Below are positions 1-9,257 of a stretch of 44,918 nucleotides of DNA, one piece after another. Under the pieces are notes generated by a model, which was given only the letters and a program-made list of their open reading frames with translations, did no database searches and was not told the origin of the DNA. The translations under genes and the position numbers were made by a program. Within the stretch, counting starts at the first letter, position 1, and every line of letters starts with the position of its first letter. The stretch comes from Candidatus Zhuqueibacterota bacterium (lineage in GTDB: Bacteria > Zhuqueibacterota > Zhuqueibacteria > Thermofontimicrobiales > Thiofontviventaceae), in contig JAFGDW010000091.1 in assembly GCA_016931935.1 (NCBI GenBank), positions 1 to 44,918 of the forward strand. The letters are read 5' to 3'.

Positions 1-129
1 GGCTGTATCAAAAGTCTTGTCAAGCTTCATCCTGAGCGTAGTCGAAGGATGATAAATTACGATAAAACAAAATGCTTCGACTTCGCTCAACATGAAGAAA
101 TTATACGAATTTTGACTTTTGATACAGCC
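1..129. repeat. MITE-like palindromic element
   Basis: The stretch is bounded by a perfect 16-bp inverted repeat (GGCTGTATCAAAAGTC at 1-16, its complement at 114-129). Inside are two smaller hairpins built on CATCCTGAGCGTAGTCGAAGGATG-like and CTTCGACTTCGCTCAACATGAAG-like sequence. No reading frame fits inside. The arrangement is typical of a short non-autonomous palindromic repeat. The left edge coincides with the window edge, so it could extend further left. Confidence 0.75.
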
Positions 130-223
130 CCTTAGTCAATCAGAAATTCTGTTGAATATATTGTGCCTACGATTTGATACACACTCATATCATTCTGTCA
201 TTTTCTCAAATAGATGATGAATT

Positions 224-2944
224 TTAAAATGTATAACTACATCCAAAAAATGGTACTAATCCAAATAATACTTGTGGCTTTCGTTCCGGAATGCCATTCC
301 CGTCGTAACCATAGCTGTAGGCAAATACATTTTGCCGGTTAAAAATATTGATGAGTTTCACAAAAAGTTCAAGTTCACCCGCAAATAGAGAAAATGATTT
401 TTCGAGCTGCAAATCAGTCCGGTGGTAGGCTGGAAAATAATCGCTATTATACATGTTAAATTCCCAACGTCGAAAGTTGCCGTAATTTACCAGCGAGTAG
501 GGGATGTAGGCATATCCGCTGCTGTAATAATGATGAAGCATCAGTTTAATATCCTTCCACAAAGGCAATGTTACGTTCGCGTATACGTTATGCCGTTGAT
601 CGTTGTAACGCGGGAAAGATATGTTGGTCAATGTGTTCTGTTCGTTCGCCTGTTGGTAGGTATACGCGCATTGGAACGAAAATTTCGAGCTGCGATAACA
701 AGAGCTAAGCCGAACCGATTTTACCTCGCCGGTACGATTATTCGTGTGTTCCATGCAGACAAGGCTGCCGTCGCTTAATCGGCTGATCGGAATGAGTTGT
801 CTTAGTTGTTTGTAAATAATATCAACATTCGCCGATAAATTAGGAGTTAATTCAGCCTCCAACGAAGCAATATAGTGAATTGCATTTTGATTTTTCGTAT
901 TGTGCGACATGTTCTCGAAATACTTAATCTGCTGAATGGATGGTGTCTGAGTGTAAAGCCCACTTGCGAGATTCAACGTGAGATTCTCGTTCAAAATTAT
1001 CCGGCAGCGAATACGTGGATTAAACGAAAATTCCTGATTCAAATTAAAAAAATCAAACCGGCCGCCGAAATTCAAAAATACACGCTGCCTGATAGCGTAA
1101 CGATTCAAAACGTACATTCCCCAACACAACGTCGACACACGATTGCGGATGGTGTCGGCAACCATTGTATCAAATCCCTGCATCGGGTGCTGCCAATCAA
1201 ATGAGCCCCACAAATATTGCTGCTTCAGATTTGTATTCCAATACATTGGACTAAACAGCGTTCGATTGTTTATGAGTTGAAGTCCATTGAAGGTAAACCC
1301 GAATTCCTGTCGGGACGATTTATTCCCGGGCGATGCCAGTTTTATCGTCCCATGAATAGATTTTTCATTAAACGTATTGTCGTAGTTCTCATTGACGTCG
1401 ATTTCAGAAACATAGCGAGGTTCCTCAACAAAAGCGGATGACACATGCGCTTGCGATTTCGACCAATCATGGAGCTGATTATCCTGATAGACAACCTGCA
1501 CATCCAACGAATTTAGTTGCAAATCCCAGTGCGATTTCAAGGACACGATCTGGGTGTCGTATTCATTGCTGTCCTCACGATATTCATGAGTCGAATTCAA
1601 AGCGTGTATAGATTCATCGTAGATAGAAAATAATTGCCAGTCCTTATAAAATCGTTTTGTCGGAGCATACTCGCACTTGTCATTCGAACGAAGATAAAAT
1701 AATTCCGTATGGAAGGTCGGTGTAAATTCATAACGTAGTTTGCTTTGCACATCGATAAAACGCGGCGTTAATTTTCGATCGTTTTTCAGGATAGATGCCA
1801 GATGTCTATCGTTATAATTTTTTGCGTGCAGCATGAAGACCAAGCGTTGATTATTCTTATGGGAAAGAAAAATCTCCTGTCCGCTAAAATTATATTCAAC
1901 TTTGCCGGTTTGTGAATGGAGTGAATTATCCTGATAATTCATGGAAAGCATCGAGTTGTAGGCATCCCAATAGTTGACATCGAAGCCGCCGCACACGTAA
2001 TCTGCATTGTCCAACATCTCATAGCTGTACATTGATGCGTGCGTGCCGGGCACGAGTTTAGTATGGAATGCTTCATAAAACCGGATGCCATCAACCATTA
2101 TTAAATCGTCTCGGAACTGGCCGCGTTGAATTTGCTTTTGCTCAACAGTTTCAATCGGGAGAAGCATTTCAATCGCATTGTAGTCGATGATAGCTCCCTT
2201 TTTCGGATCATCAGGATCTTCGACATAACGCGTTGCTGTATCAATTTGCGGCAACGATTTCACCGGCGCGGAAATTCCGGAGGCCATGCCGCGTAATCCT
2301 ATATTTTGTTCGTTGCGCTGGATTTCATTAGCTACACGAAATTCAATATCCTGAATTGCGGTTGCTTCGGTTGTTACCGGCTGCAACGGTATGACAATCG
2401 GATTCATGGAAACATCAATATCATCGCTATTTTGATACAGCATAATATGCCGGGTCTGGTACCCCATGTAGCTGATGGTAAGCTGTTGCACTTCAACAGG
2501 GATGGTGAGTTTGAACTTGCCTGCATTATTGGTGGTAGTGCCCAGTGTTGTCCCTTCCACATATACATTGGCATGTGCGAGTTTATGAATCGTAATTGCG
2601 TCGAAAACTTCACCGATGACGGTGCGGCGATTGTTTTTGTAGAGCAAAAAGACCTGGGAATTCACCTGTTTGTATTGAATATTGAATGGCGTCAAGAGTG
2701 AATCCAGGCAGGTGGACACCGGTTGATTGGTGAAATGAAACGATACGATTTTCTGATCTACCAGCACATCATCATAGATAAAAAATATATGGGCGTGTGT
2801 TGTAAGTAAATCCAGCGCATCCCGAAGCTGAATGCGCGTTCGTTGTAGCGTCAATGTTTGAGAATATGAAGAATGAGTGAAACAAGATAGAATGAAAAAC
2901 CAGAGAATAAATAATCGCCGTATTGATTTGAGCAAATTAGTCAT
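224..2944 (-). CDS. TonB-dependent outer-membrane receptor with STN domain
   Basis: A 906-residue outer-membrane receptor, predicted to import a siderophore, glycan or other ligand using TonB energy. A signal peptide (about 1-29, hydrophobic FILWFFILSC, ending near SYSQT) is followed by a secretin/TonB short N-terminal (STN) domain at about 30-100. A carboxypeptidase-regulatory-like domain follows at about 108-190 (GEVFDAIT, GTTTNNAGKF), then a plug and a long beta-barrel ending in an aromatic residue (GCSYTF). The STN domain is the part that normally signals to a FecR protein, and a FecR gene lies directly upstream with an 8-bp overlap (FecR stop 2937-2939, receptor ATG 2942-2944), so the two are probably translationally coupled. 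The substrate cannot be read from the sequence. Carbohydrate genes at 10-17 kb hint at a glycan, but they are not in this operon. Confidence 0.9.
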   Translation of the reverse strand: MTNLLKSIRRLFILWFFILSCFTHSSYSQTLTLQRTRIQLRDALDLLTTHAHIFFIYDDVLVDQKIVSFHFTNQPVSTCLDSLLTPFNIQYKQVNSQVFLLYKNNRRTVIGEVFDAITIHKLAHANVYVEGTTLGTTTNNAGKFKLTIPVEVQQLTISYMGYQTRHIMLYQNSDDIDVSMNPIVIPLQPVTTEATAIQDIEFRVANEIQRNEQNIGLRGMASGISAPVKSLPQIDTATRYVEDPDDPKKGAIIDYNAIEMLLPIETVEQKQIQRGQFRDDLIMVDGIRFYEAFHTKLVPGTHASMYSYEMLDNADYVCGGFDVNYWDAYNSMLSMNYQDNSLHSQTGKVEYNFSGQEIFLSHKNNQRLVFMLHAKNYNDRHLASILKNDRKLTPRFIDVQSKLRYEFTPTFHTELFYLRSNDKCEYAPTKRFYKDWQLFSIYDESIHALNSTHEYREDSNEYDTQIVSLKSHWDLQLNSLDVQVVYQDNQLHDWSKSQAHVSSAFVEEPRYVSEIDVNENYDNTFNEKSIHGTIKLASPGNKSSRQEFGFTFNGLQLINNRTLFSPMYWNTNLKQQYLWGSFDWQHPMQGFDTMVADTIRNRVSTLCWGMYVLNRYAIRQRVFLNFGGRFDFFNLNQEFSFNPRIRCRIILNENLTLNLASGLYTQTPSIQQIKYFENMSHNTKNQNAIHYIASLEAELTPNLSANVDIIYKQLRQLIPISRLSDGSLVCMEHTNNRTGEVKSVRLSSCYRSSKFSFQCAYTYQQANEQNTLTNISFPRYNDQRHNVYANVTLPLWKDIKLMLHHYYSSGYAYIPYSLVNYGNFRRWEFNMYNSDYFPAYHRTDLQLEKSFSLFAGELELFVKLINIFNRQNVFAYSYGYDGNGIPERKPQVLFGLVPFFGCSYTF

Positions 2945-3959
2945 GGTGGTTGGTTTTTGATTTTAGGATAAAAGTTTTTGATTGTTTTTCATATTCAATA
3001 TTTAGTGTGGTACAAATCGATGAAATTGCCTGATCCGCGGACAATTTATAAAATGTGGCGGTGAGGGTTCGCTTTGCCAACTCGGGCTCAGAAATTTTAA
3101 TAGTGATATTATAGAATCGTTCCAGCGACCGGGCAACATTCGCCAATAGTGTTTGTTTGAAAATCAACGTCCCGCTCCGCCAGGCTAACAAGCGGCTACT
3201 GTCTGTATCGGACGCAAAGGTCGACACTCTTCCAGCCTTAATTTCACAAAATTGATCTTTTTCCAAAAAGATCGGAAGCGTGTCTTTCTCCGCAATCTCC
3301 ACACGAACTTTGCCCTCAGTTACGAACACGTTTGTTCGTTCATCACGCGCACACACATTAAATTTTGTACCGACAACGGTTATACTGGCATTTTCCGTAT
3401 TTATGATGAAGGGAAATTTCGCTTTTCTCACTTCGAAATAGACCTCGCCGGACAGGTACAACTGACGATGCTCTAACGCGAACGATTTCCTGAATTTTAT
3501 TGCGCTGCCGCAGTTCAGTTCAATCATTGATCCATCTGCAAGGTTGTAATGCTTTTGTTCACCGTGTTTAGCAACCACGGACACGTATGGATTAAAGTAC
3601 GTGCGAATTGCACCATAGCCAAGTATGAACAGGAACAAAATTGCCACGGCGTATCCAAGACGTTTTTGCAGCCCACGTTCGATGTGCAACTGCCACCATC
3701 CATTGAAATGCCCGCGTTTCTCTGGTGCTGGTGCGAGAAATGTCTTTTGGGCAATTTCATTCCATATCGCATCTTTATCCGGCATAAATGGTTTGGGCAG
3801 CCTTTTCGAAAGCTGTAAGGTTTGTTTGATACGGTCCACTTGCAGATGGCGTTTAGAATCTGCAGCCAGCCAATCGTCGAGCTCCTTTTGCTCGTCTGGT
3901 GATAAGGAATCTTGAAGTTTCTTGTATATTAAATCGCTATATTTTTTATTCAGACGCAT
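2937..3959 (-). CDS. FecR-family anti-sigma factor (receptor-linked)
   Basis: Inner-membrane anti-sigma regulator of about 340 residues that would hold the neighbouring ECF sigma factor and release it when the TonB receptor is occupied. Visible parts are a cytoplasmic N-terminal helical region (LSPDEQKELDDWLAAD), one transmembrane segment (AVAILFLFILGYGAI, about 110-124), and a periplasmic FecR domain (LADGSMIELNCGSAIKF, YLSGEVYFEV, SITVVGTKFNV). A C-terminal STN-like/DUF4974 domain follows (FYNITIKISEPELAKRTLTATF). The ATG at 3959 is chosen because AGGGA lies six bases upstream. A TTG two codons earlier is possible but less likely. It lies between the sigma gene (62-bp gap) and the receptor (8-bp overlap), so the three form a signalling operon. 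Confidence 0.9.
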   Translation of the reverse strand: MRLNKKYSDLIYKKLQDSLSPDEQKELDDWLAADSKRHLQVDRIKQTLQLSKRLPKPFMPDKDAIWNEIAQKTFLAPAPEKRGHFNGWWQLHIERGLQKRLGYAVAILFLFILGYGAIRTYFNPYVSVVAKHGEQKHYNLADGSMIELNCGSAIKFRKSFALEHRQLYLSGEVYFEVRKAKFPFIINTENASITVVGTKFNVCARDERTNVFVTEGKVRVEIAEKDTLPIFLEKDQFCEIKAGRVSTFASDTDSSRLLAWRSGTLIFKQTLLANVARSLERFYNITIKISEPELAKRTLTATFYKLSADQAISSICTTLNIEYEKQSKTFILKSKTNHHD

Positions 3960-4021
3960 GGACAATCCCTATTTTTAATGTCCGTACTAATTACGTTTAA
4001 ATGAAAAGCTCATCGTACCTG

Positions 4022-4540
4022 TCATATAAAATATTTCTGGAGAATATATATTGCCTTTTTCATGCGTTTCTCGACGGTTTTTTTCGATACATTACACATG
4101 TCAGCAATTTCAATGTAGGTGTATTGCCTGAGATGGTGCAGCACAAACACTGTCCGTAATTTCTCAGGTAATTTCTCAATGGCGATTTCCAATTGCGTTT
4201 GTAATTCAATATTGATCGGATCCAACTCCTGCGCAGATTGCTGTTCTTCCTGTTGGTGTTGAATGCGGATTTTTTGTTTGCGATGAGAATCAATAATGAG
4301 ATTATTGGCAATCCGATACAGGTACGATTTGATATTTTTCTGTGTGTTAAGTTGCTCGCGGAAATTCCATAAGCGGACAAAAACCTCCTGCACAAATTCA
4401 GTTGCCAGGCTCTCCGATAGTGTTCGGCTCCACAGGAAATGGTACAACGGCTGCCAGTAACGTTCGTACAGTTCTCTGAAGGCAGTGTGATCTGAGTTTT
4501 TGATTAGTTGAGAGAGTTCTGTGTCAGATTTTATTTGCAT
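4022..4540 (-). CDS. ECF RNA polymerase sigma factor
   Basis: A 172-residue extracytoplasmic-function sigma factor. Region 2 is at about 22-88 (FRELYERYWQPLYHFLWSRT, FVQEVFVRLWNFREQ, IKSYLYRIANNLIIDSHRK). Region 4 is at about 118-165, with the helix-turn-helix YTYIEIADMCNVSKKTVEKR. It resembles the sigma factors of Bacteroidetes/FCB genomes that pair with FecR proteins. The start is ATG at 4540; a GTG just before it (4543) is also in frame. It is the first gene of a sigma-FecR-receptor operon, so autoregulation is likely by analogy with FecI/FecR. No promoter was identified with confidence. Confidence 0.92.
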   Translation of the reverse strand: MQIKSDTELSQLIKNSDHTAFRELYERYWQPLYHFLWSRTLSESLATEFVQEVFVRLWNFREQLNTQKNIKSYLYRIANNLIIDSHRKQKIRIQHQQEEQQSAQELDPINIELQTQLEIAIEKLPEKLRTVFVLHHLRQYTYIEIADMCNVSKKTVEKRMKKAIYILQKYFI

Positions 4541-4883
4541 CACATGTTTGGAAAATGTGTATTGACGTTACTGGTGACAGACTGATTGTTGAAAGAGCGC
4601 ACAGCAACCAGCCGTCAGCGTTCAGAAAAAGCGAGGATCCAATACTATTTAGGAAAATTTGGAGTGCAATGCCTACCCAGTTACCTTGACATTAACTGAA
4701 TTAAGGATAACCGACTGGGCCTTTATGCATTGTCTAAACATCTATACTACAGCGATACTTGTCTCGTTTAATTAGTATAATTTTAATAAGGTAAACAGAC
4801 GATGAAGGCGCTGCACTCCACTTTCTGAGAATTAAATATAATCGTTTAATATTATTTATTTGACAATCATCATCATGCTCTCA
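4541..4883. other. Intergenic stretch with imperfect inverted repeat
   Basis: No gene is supported here. The 343 bp hold an imperfect 14-bp inverted repeat (TGGAGTGCAATGCC at 4660-4673, GGCGCTGCACTCCA at 4807-4820; 12 of 14 pairs match). The short complementary blocks ACCCAGT and ACTGGGC lie inside it. This could be a small palindromic element or the regulatory region of the sigma operon. Confidence 0.4.
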
Positions 4884-5387
4884 TTAAAACTGTTCGGCCA
4901 ACCGTTCCAATGCATCACTGGTCAACCGTTGTATAGTGCTGCCGGTCAATGGAATGGCGCCCATCGACCGATAAAATTCCAGCGCATCGGTATTCCAATC
5001 CAGTGTCAGCCATTCGAAGCGGCCGCAGTTGCGCTCGACCGCTAATTTCGCCAGGTAGGTAAGTAGTGTCTTGCCTATCCATTTCCCGCGGAATTCCGGT
5101 GTGACGAACAGGTCTTCCAGGTAAATTCCCGGTTGTCCTTGAAAGGTGGAGTAGTTATGAAAAAAAATAGCAAATCCAGCGGGTTTGTGTTTGTAATCAG
5201 CAATAATGACCTCAGCGTATTGCCGATCTCCGAACAAGGTTTCGTGGAGCATCTGTTCATTCGTGACAACCTGTTTTGATTTATTTACATAATCGGCTAA
5301 TCCGCGAATAAATTGCAGTATAAGGGGAACATCGTTTTTTGTCGCCTGACGTAGAGTAATTCCGGGTATTTTCGTTTCTATTGTCAC
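4884..5387 (-). CDS. GNAT N-acetyltransferase, SSAT-like
   Basis: Acetyl-CoA-dependent N-acetyltransferase of 167 residues. The central strand-loop-helix contains the acetyl-CoA-binding R-x-x-x-x-G/A element (VTPEFRGKWIGKTLL, about 97-111). The preceding FFHNYSTFQGQPGIYLEDLFV pattern is characteristic of the spermidine/spermine or thialysine acetyltransferase group. The C-terminal WNTDALEFYRSMGA completes the fold. Likely substrates are polyamines or lysine-like amines, but this cannot be decided here. The start is a GTG at 5387, preceded by AAGGA at six bases; an ATA follows rather than a nearby ATG. It lies between two sigma/FecR modules on the same strand. The 165-bp gap to the FecR upstream means co-transcription is possible but not shown. 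Confidence 0.85.
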   Translation of the reverse strand: MTIETKIPGITLRQATKNDVPLILQFIRGLADYVNKSKQVVTNEQMLHETLFGDRQYAEVIIADYKHKPAGFAIFFHNYSTFQGQPGIYLEDLFVTPEFRGKWIGKTLLTYLAKLAVERNCGRFEWLTLDWNTDALEFYRSMGAIPLTGSTIQRLTSDALERLAEQF

Positions 5388-5551
5388 AGTAGATCCTTAA
5401 GAATGATCGGGAGTCATATGAATATGAAAAAGGTTTTCGGATCAAATACTTTACAAATCAATCTGAAAACCTTGATAATTTTAATTACGTGATTCAAATA
5501 TAGCAGCATCGGTGATATTAAATTCGTCAATTCACTGATTGGAAATTATTG

Positions 5552-6565
5552 TCACCGACTCTTTGAAGGATAGAGTATATAAACGTTATGTTTAAATTGA
5601 TAGTCGATATTCAATGATATACAAATGGCTTTTATTGCATCCTCAAGAGACAATCCATCAAACGTTGCAGTTAATGAACGATTATATAGTTGACGATCCG
5701 ACAATCTGATAGTGGTATCATAGTAACGCTCCAACTCGGCAGCCACTTCCTTGAGTGATGTATTCTCGAATACAATTTTTCCCTGCATCCAGCCTAAAAC
5801 AGCAAAATCTGTTACTTCTTCCGGAGCAGTTGGCGCATGTTTCAGGCTAACATGGCTTTGTTGTCCCCGGATCAAAACGACTTTGGGTTCCTGCGCGGTT
5901 TTTGCTTTCAATTCAACCGTTCCAGTTTTCACCAATATGCGTGTTTCCTCATTCCGTGACCATACGTTGAACGCGGTTCCGACAACTGTGATCGATGCAT
6001 TTTGGGTTTCGATTACAAAAGTACGACCATCTGTAACAATATCAAAAAAAGCTTCTCCATCAAGATAAACTTTACGTTCGTTGTCAGAGAAATTTCGTTT
6101 GAATTTTATCATGCTGCCACTATTTAAAAATACAGTTGATCCATCGGAAAATGAAAATTCGCTACGTTGTGCATTAGCCAAGGTGATTTTTTCCATTGAT
6201 AGTGTTTGCAAAAAGTACCAGCTACCGATCCCAACGAAAAGCACTATAATCGTAAAGCCGATAGCAAGCCGATATGATGGCTGATATCCAAAAAATGCCT
6301 TCATTTTTCCAAGAATTGATTGCTTTCCGGCTGCAGTGTTGTGCTGAAGAATATAATCCTTCATCCGGCGCCATTGATCATCAATATTCGGAATGGGGGG
6401 AGCAGGAAGTTTTTTACTTTCATCCCAAATTTGTGAAATTAGCTGTTCCTGGCGATGATGTTCATCGCTGGCAGCTAACCACTGTTCGAGTTTCTGCTTT
6501 TTTTTAGGCAGAAGGCCGGTTATTAATTTTCGGCGAATCATTGCGATGTGTTTTTTATTTTGCAT
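5552..6565 (-). CDS. FecR-family anti-sigma factor (no receptor partner)
   Basis: Second FecR-type membrane anti-sigma factor, 337 residues, with the same architecture as the one at 2937-3959. It has an N-terminal helical region (LPKKKQKLEQWLAAS), a transmembrane segment (LAIGFTIIVLFVGIGSWYF, about 100-118), a FecR domain (FSDGSTVFLNSGSMIKF, YLDGEAFFDI, SITVVGTAFNVWSR) and a C-terminal STN-like domain (RYYDTTIRLSDRQLYNRSLTATF). Shared blocks such as SITVVGT-FNV-R-E and LTATF suggest the two are paralogues. Unlike the first, it is followed not by a TonB receptor but by an acetyltransferase gene. The signal-receiving partner may be elsewhere in the genome. No strong ribosome-binding site precedes the chosen ATG. 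Confidence 0.88.
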   Translation of the reverse strand: MQNKKHIAMIRRKLITGLLPKKKQKLEQWLAASDEHHRQEQLISQIWDESKKLPAPPIPNIDDQWRRMKDYILQHNTAAGKQSILGKMKAFFGYQPSYRLAIGFTIIVLFVGIGSWYFLQTLSMEKITLANAQRSEFSFSDGSTVFLNSGSMIKFKRNFSDNERKVYLDGEAFFDIVTDGRTFVIETQNASITVVGTAFNVWSRNEETRILVKTGTVELKAKTAQEPKVVLIRGQQSHVSLKHAPTAPEEVTDFAVLGWMQGKIVFENTSLKEVAAELERYYDTTIRLSDRQLYNRSLTATFDGLSLEDAIKAICISLNIDYQFKHNVYILYPSKSR

Positions 6566-6715
6566 TGTTATTAAAAATGTTAAGGGCTCCGTAACTGCTC
6601 ATATATCACATTAATGCGAGTAGTTTCTAAACATCCGTAAGTGGAAAAATATTTTTCTGGGTATGTCTGTTCTTATTACGTACACAACATATAAAAAAGA
6701 GAACCCATAAAATAA

Positions 6716-7237
6716 TTATCCTGAAAGTTCTTTACGAAGTATTTTCAACGCTTTGTTGATTCTATTTTGAACGGTTTTGGTCGAGACAGAATACATATCA
6801 GCAATCTCTTTATAGGTGTAATCTTGAACACGGCTGAGCAAAAATACCGAGCGATATTTCTCGGGAAGCTCCTGGAGTGCCTGGTTAAGTTTGATCAGGA
6901 ATTCGGCATTCTCATCTTCGGCAATTTTAAATTTTTCTCTTTCAGAATCCACATATTTAGTGTGTACTTTTTGTTTCCGCGAATGATCAATAATTATGTT
7001 ATGGGCAATCCTGTATAAATATGATTTGATAGATTTATTGCTATTGAGTCGGTTGCGCGTATCCCAAACGCGCGTGAAAATTTCCTGAACAATTTCTTTG
7101 GATGCTTCAGACGAGTTTGTCCGACTCCATGCAAAAAAATATAATGGTTTGTAGTAACGGTAGTACAATGTTTCAAACGCGTCGACGTTCGAATCTTTTA
7201 TCGCTTTTATTAATTGAATATCGGAAAAATCTGGCAT
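6716..7237 (-). CDS. ECF RNA polymerase sigma factor
   Basis: A 173-residue ECF sigma factor. Region 2 spans about 20-90 (FETLYYRYYKPLYFFAWSRT, IVQEIFTRVWDTRNR, IKSYLYRIAHNIIIDHSRK). Region 4 spans about 115-165 (YRSVFLLSRVQDYTYKEIADMYSVSTKTVQNR). It is close in length and motif layout to the sigma factor at 4022-4540, which suggests an old duplication of the sigma/FecR pair. It precedes the FecR gene by 150 bp on the same strand and should be regulated by it. Confidence 0.92.
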   Translation of the reverse strand: MPDFSDIQLIKAIKDSNVDAFETLYYRYYKPLYFFAWSRTNSSEASKEIVQEIFTRVWDTRNRLNSNKSIKSYLYRIAHNIIIDHSRKQKVHTKYVDSEREKFKIAEDENAEFLIKLNQALQELPEKYRSVFLLSRVQDYTYKEIADMYSVSTKTVQNRINKALKILRKELSG

Positions 7238-7656
7238 ATCATTTTCAAGGTGAATTCAAATAAACAAACGTGCAAAATTTTATTATTGCTTAAATTAAAC
7301 AAAAAAGACAAAGAATTCAATAGAAAAGTATTGAGAATTTTACGTATTCAGTTAACTCAGCAAATAGAATCATCGTTCCGTATCGACAGGCTCCGGAACT
7401 ATTTAATTTCATAACCTTTGCTGATTAAACTGGCTATCCGAACAATTGTTGATCTACACGAGAGTGTGGTAAAATTTCGGTAGGGACTAAAAATGGGCAG
7501 GATGGCTGTTCCATTGCATTTACGTGTGCGACACACTACTTAATATAATGTTTTAATGAATCACAGATTCCATAAAATTCTCATTGCTTAAAATCGTTTG
7601 AAGTGCGTCGCACGTAGTTAACTAACCGTAGATATATTCTGCTAATACATGCAAAA
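7238..7656. other. Intergenic stretch with small hairpins
   Basis: No gene is supported in these 419 bp. Hairpin-forming sequences are GTTCCG...CGGAAC at 7375-7399, GTGTGCGACACAC at about 7524-7536 and GTGCGTCGCAC at 7603-7613. The last two also form a rough inverted pair with each other. The first resembles the hairpin at 10187-10217 (shared CATCGTTC and CGACAGG), so these may be members of a dispersed hairpin family. Confidence 0.35.
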
Positions 7657-8292
7657 CTATTGTTTTGTCGCCACTTGAATTGTACCGTTCAATTTTACAA
7701 GTTGGCCATTTTGGAGGCCGCTTTCGATCGCTTTGGTGTATTGACGTTGCGCGTCAGCAATCGGCATTGAGCCTTGAATTGTTTTATCAAGATTTCCATC
7801 AGCTTCCTGATCCAAAAAAATTGAAATTACCGGAATAACCGGGCGAGCATCCGTTATTTTAAATTGATTAAATATTTTTCCATCGGTTGGTCGAAATGTC
7901 CTGATTTCATACTGTTGCTTATCATCTCGTGCCACGTAATGATCAATGGTTGGATTCCGAACGACCAACAAATTATGTTCAGAAACGCTATTCAATCCAT
8001 GATTGTAAATCTGTTGCGTTTCATCCAAACTAAATTTACCATACAAAATGCGATCAATGATGCGATCCTGATCGTAATCAGCGGCCATTACGCTATCGCC
8101 AATAAGTTCGTTCATGGATTTCGATTTTTCTGTAGACGTAATTGATCGTATCCGGAAAGGTTGGTCCTTATAATTGAAGCTATATTGTGTTACGGTGAGC
8201 ATAGGCTTTTGATGTGAACAACCAACCAGGATAAGAAGCCCCAGGGAACAGATGCATATATTCCGCGAAATATACATATTAATTATATTCAT
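7657..8292 (-). CDS. Hypothetical lipoprotein
   Basis: Predicted lipoprotein of 211 residues with no family recognised. The N-terminus has a basic-hydrophobic signal ending in the lipobox LVGC (ICSLGLLILVGCSHQ), so the mature protein should be lipid-anchored. The frame is open 84 bp further upstream, but the ATG at 8292 is chosen because a strong AGGAGGT lies seven bases before it and because it places the signal peptide at the start. The mature part is polar and contains phrases such as ADYDQDRIIDRILYG and LDQEADGNLDKTIQG, with spaced Asp residues like an EF-hand/dockerin-type calcium loop. Calcium binding is only a suggestion. It stands alone, about 400 bp from the sigma gene. Confidence 0.75.
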   Translation of the reverse strand: MNIINMYISRNICICSLGLLILVGCSHQKPMLTVTQYSFNYKDQPFRIRSITSTEKSKSMNELIGDSVMAADYDQDRIIDRILYGKFSLDETQQIYNHGLNSVSEHNLLVVRNPTIDHYVARDDKQQYEIRTFRPTDGKIFNQFKITDARPVIPVISIFLDQEADGNLDKTIQGSMPIADAQRQYTKAIESGLQNGQLVKLNGTIQVATKQ

Positions 8293-8975
8293 GGAAACAC
8301 CTCCTGAAAATGTGAAATCTGTCGGATCAAAATATTTTTTTGATGACTTTATTGTTTTGGTACCCGATACTTTCATTATTACCCAATACTTTACGTATTG
8401 ATAAAATTCTCTTATTGTATTGAACGTTAAATCGTTTATTTTTCCTGGAAATCATAAACAGATTTACAAACAATTTCAAAAATCTCAGTTTCTATCTATA
8501 TTACGTTTAACGACATTATTTTGCCAATTAAATTTTATATTCTGACTTTTATTGCTGAAATAAACGGACCACCCATAGTTGCCTTCATCAGAATAATTGA
8601 TTGTCGTACTGTTGTATAAAGCGTACTCAAAAATTTGAATAATATTCCATCGAAGGAGTTGTGGTAAATTAATAAGATAACGGCTCATCTTTCATGTTCA
8701 GCGACTAGCTTTTTAAATTCAATCACTATCAAATAGGTAGCCATAAATTTTTTTTTGATTATCGGTCCACGCTTGAATCTGTCCTTTTCAAAATGACATA
8801 TTCAGATATCGTGTGTGGTAAGAATAATTTAGGATGCAAAAAATGGAAAATCGATCTTGAGGTAAACGAACGGAGGAAATTTCAGCGCGATAAAATTATA
8901 TATATGCCAGATTTACCATTCTATCAGGATGATGCTCTATTTATGTAATTAAAATGTGATTTTATTTAATATTTT
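8293..8975. other. Gene-poor AT-rich stretch
   Basis: No well-supported gene. A 67-codon minus-strand frame (8485-8688) has no good ribosome-binding site and no recognisable family. It could be a small hypothetical gene or a remnant. The rest is AT-rich and includes the promoter region of the lipoprotein at 7657-8292. Confidence 0.35.
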
Positions 8976-9177
8976 TGGCTATGTTCTAATTAAAGGATGA
9001 CGTTGCCTGAGCTTGCCGTTTCGCACCGGCGTATCGCCGCTGTTCGCGGCACGAACGGTGTCGAAGACAACATACAAGCTATATCGTGCACTTGTCGATC
9101 CGTCACTGCGGACTTAGCCGACGGATAGTTTTAGTACAATAAGTGTCTTAGATCGACCATAACTTAGAACAAAGCCA
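8976..9177. repeat. MITE-like palindromic element
   Basis: About 200 bp bounded by a 14-bp inverted repeat with one mismatch (TGGCTATGTTCTAA at 8976-8989, TTAGAACAAAGCCA at 9164-9177). Internal hairpins include GCCGC-TGTTC-GCGGC and ATCCGTC...GACGGAT. No reading frame is present, and the GC-rich interior contrasts with the AT-rich flanks. This is consistent with a non-autonomous mobile repeat. Confidence 0.6.
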
Positions 9178-9257
9178 TATTTTTCAATGCCACGAATTAC
9201 ACACTGATCATAATTTGTGGTAAATCATGTTTGACCGTGGGCTAATAATTTTCTATC

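Noticed and set aside
8485..8688. 67-codon minus-strand frame
   Set aside because: No good ribosome-binding site, no recognisable family, and an AT-rich context where such frames arise by chance.
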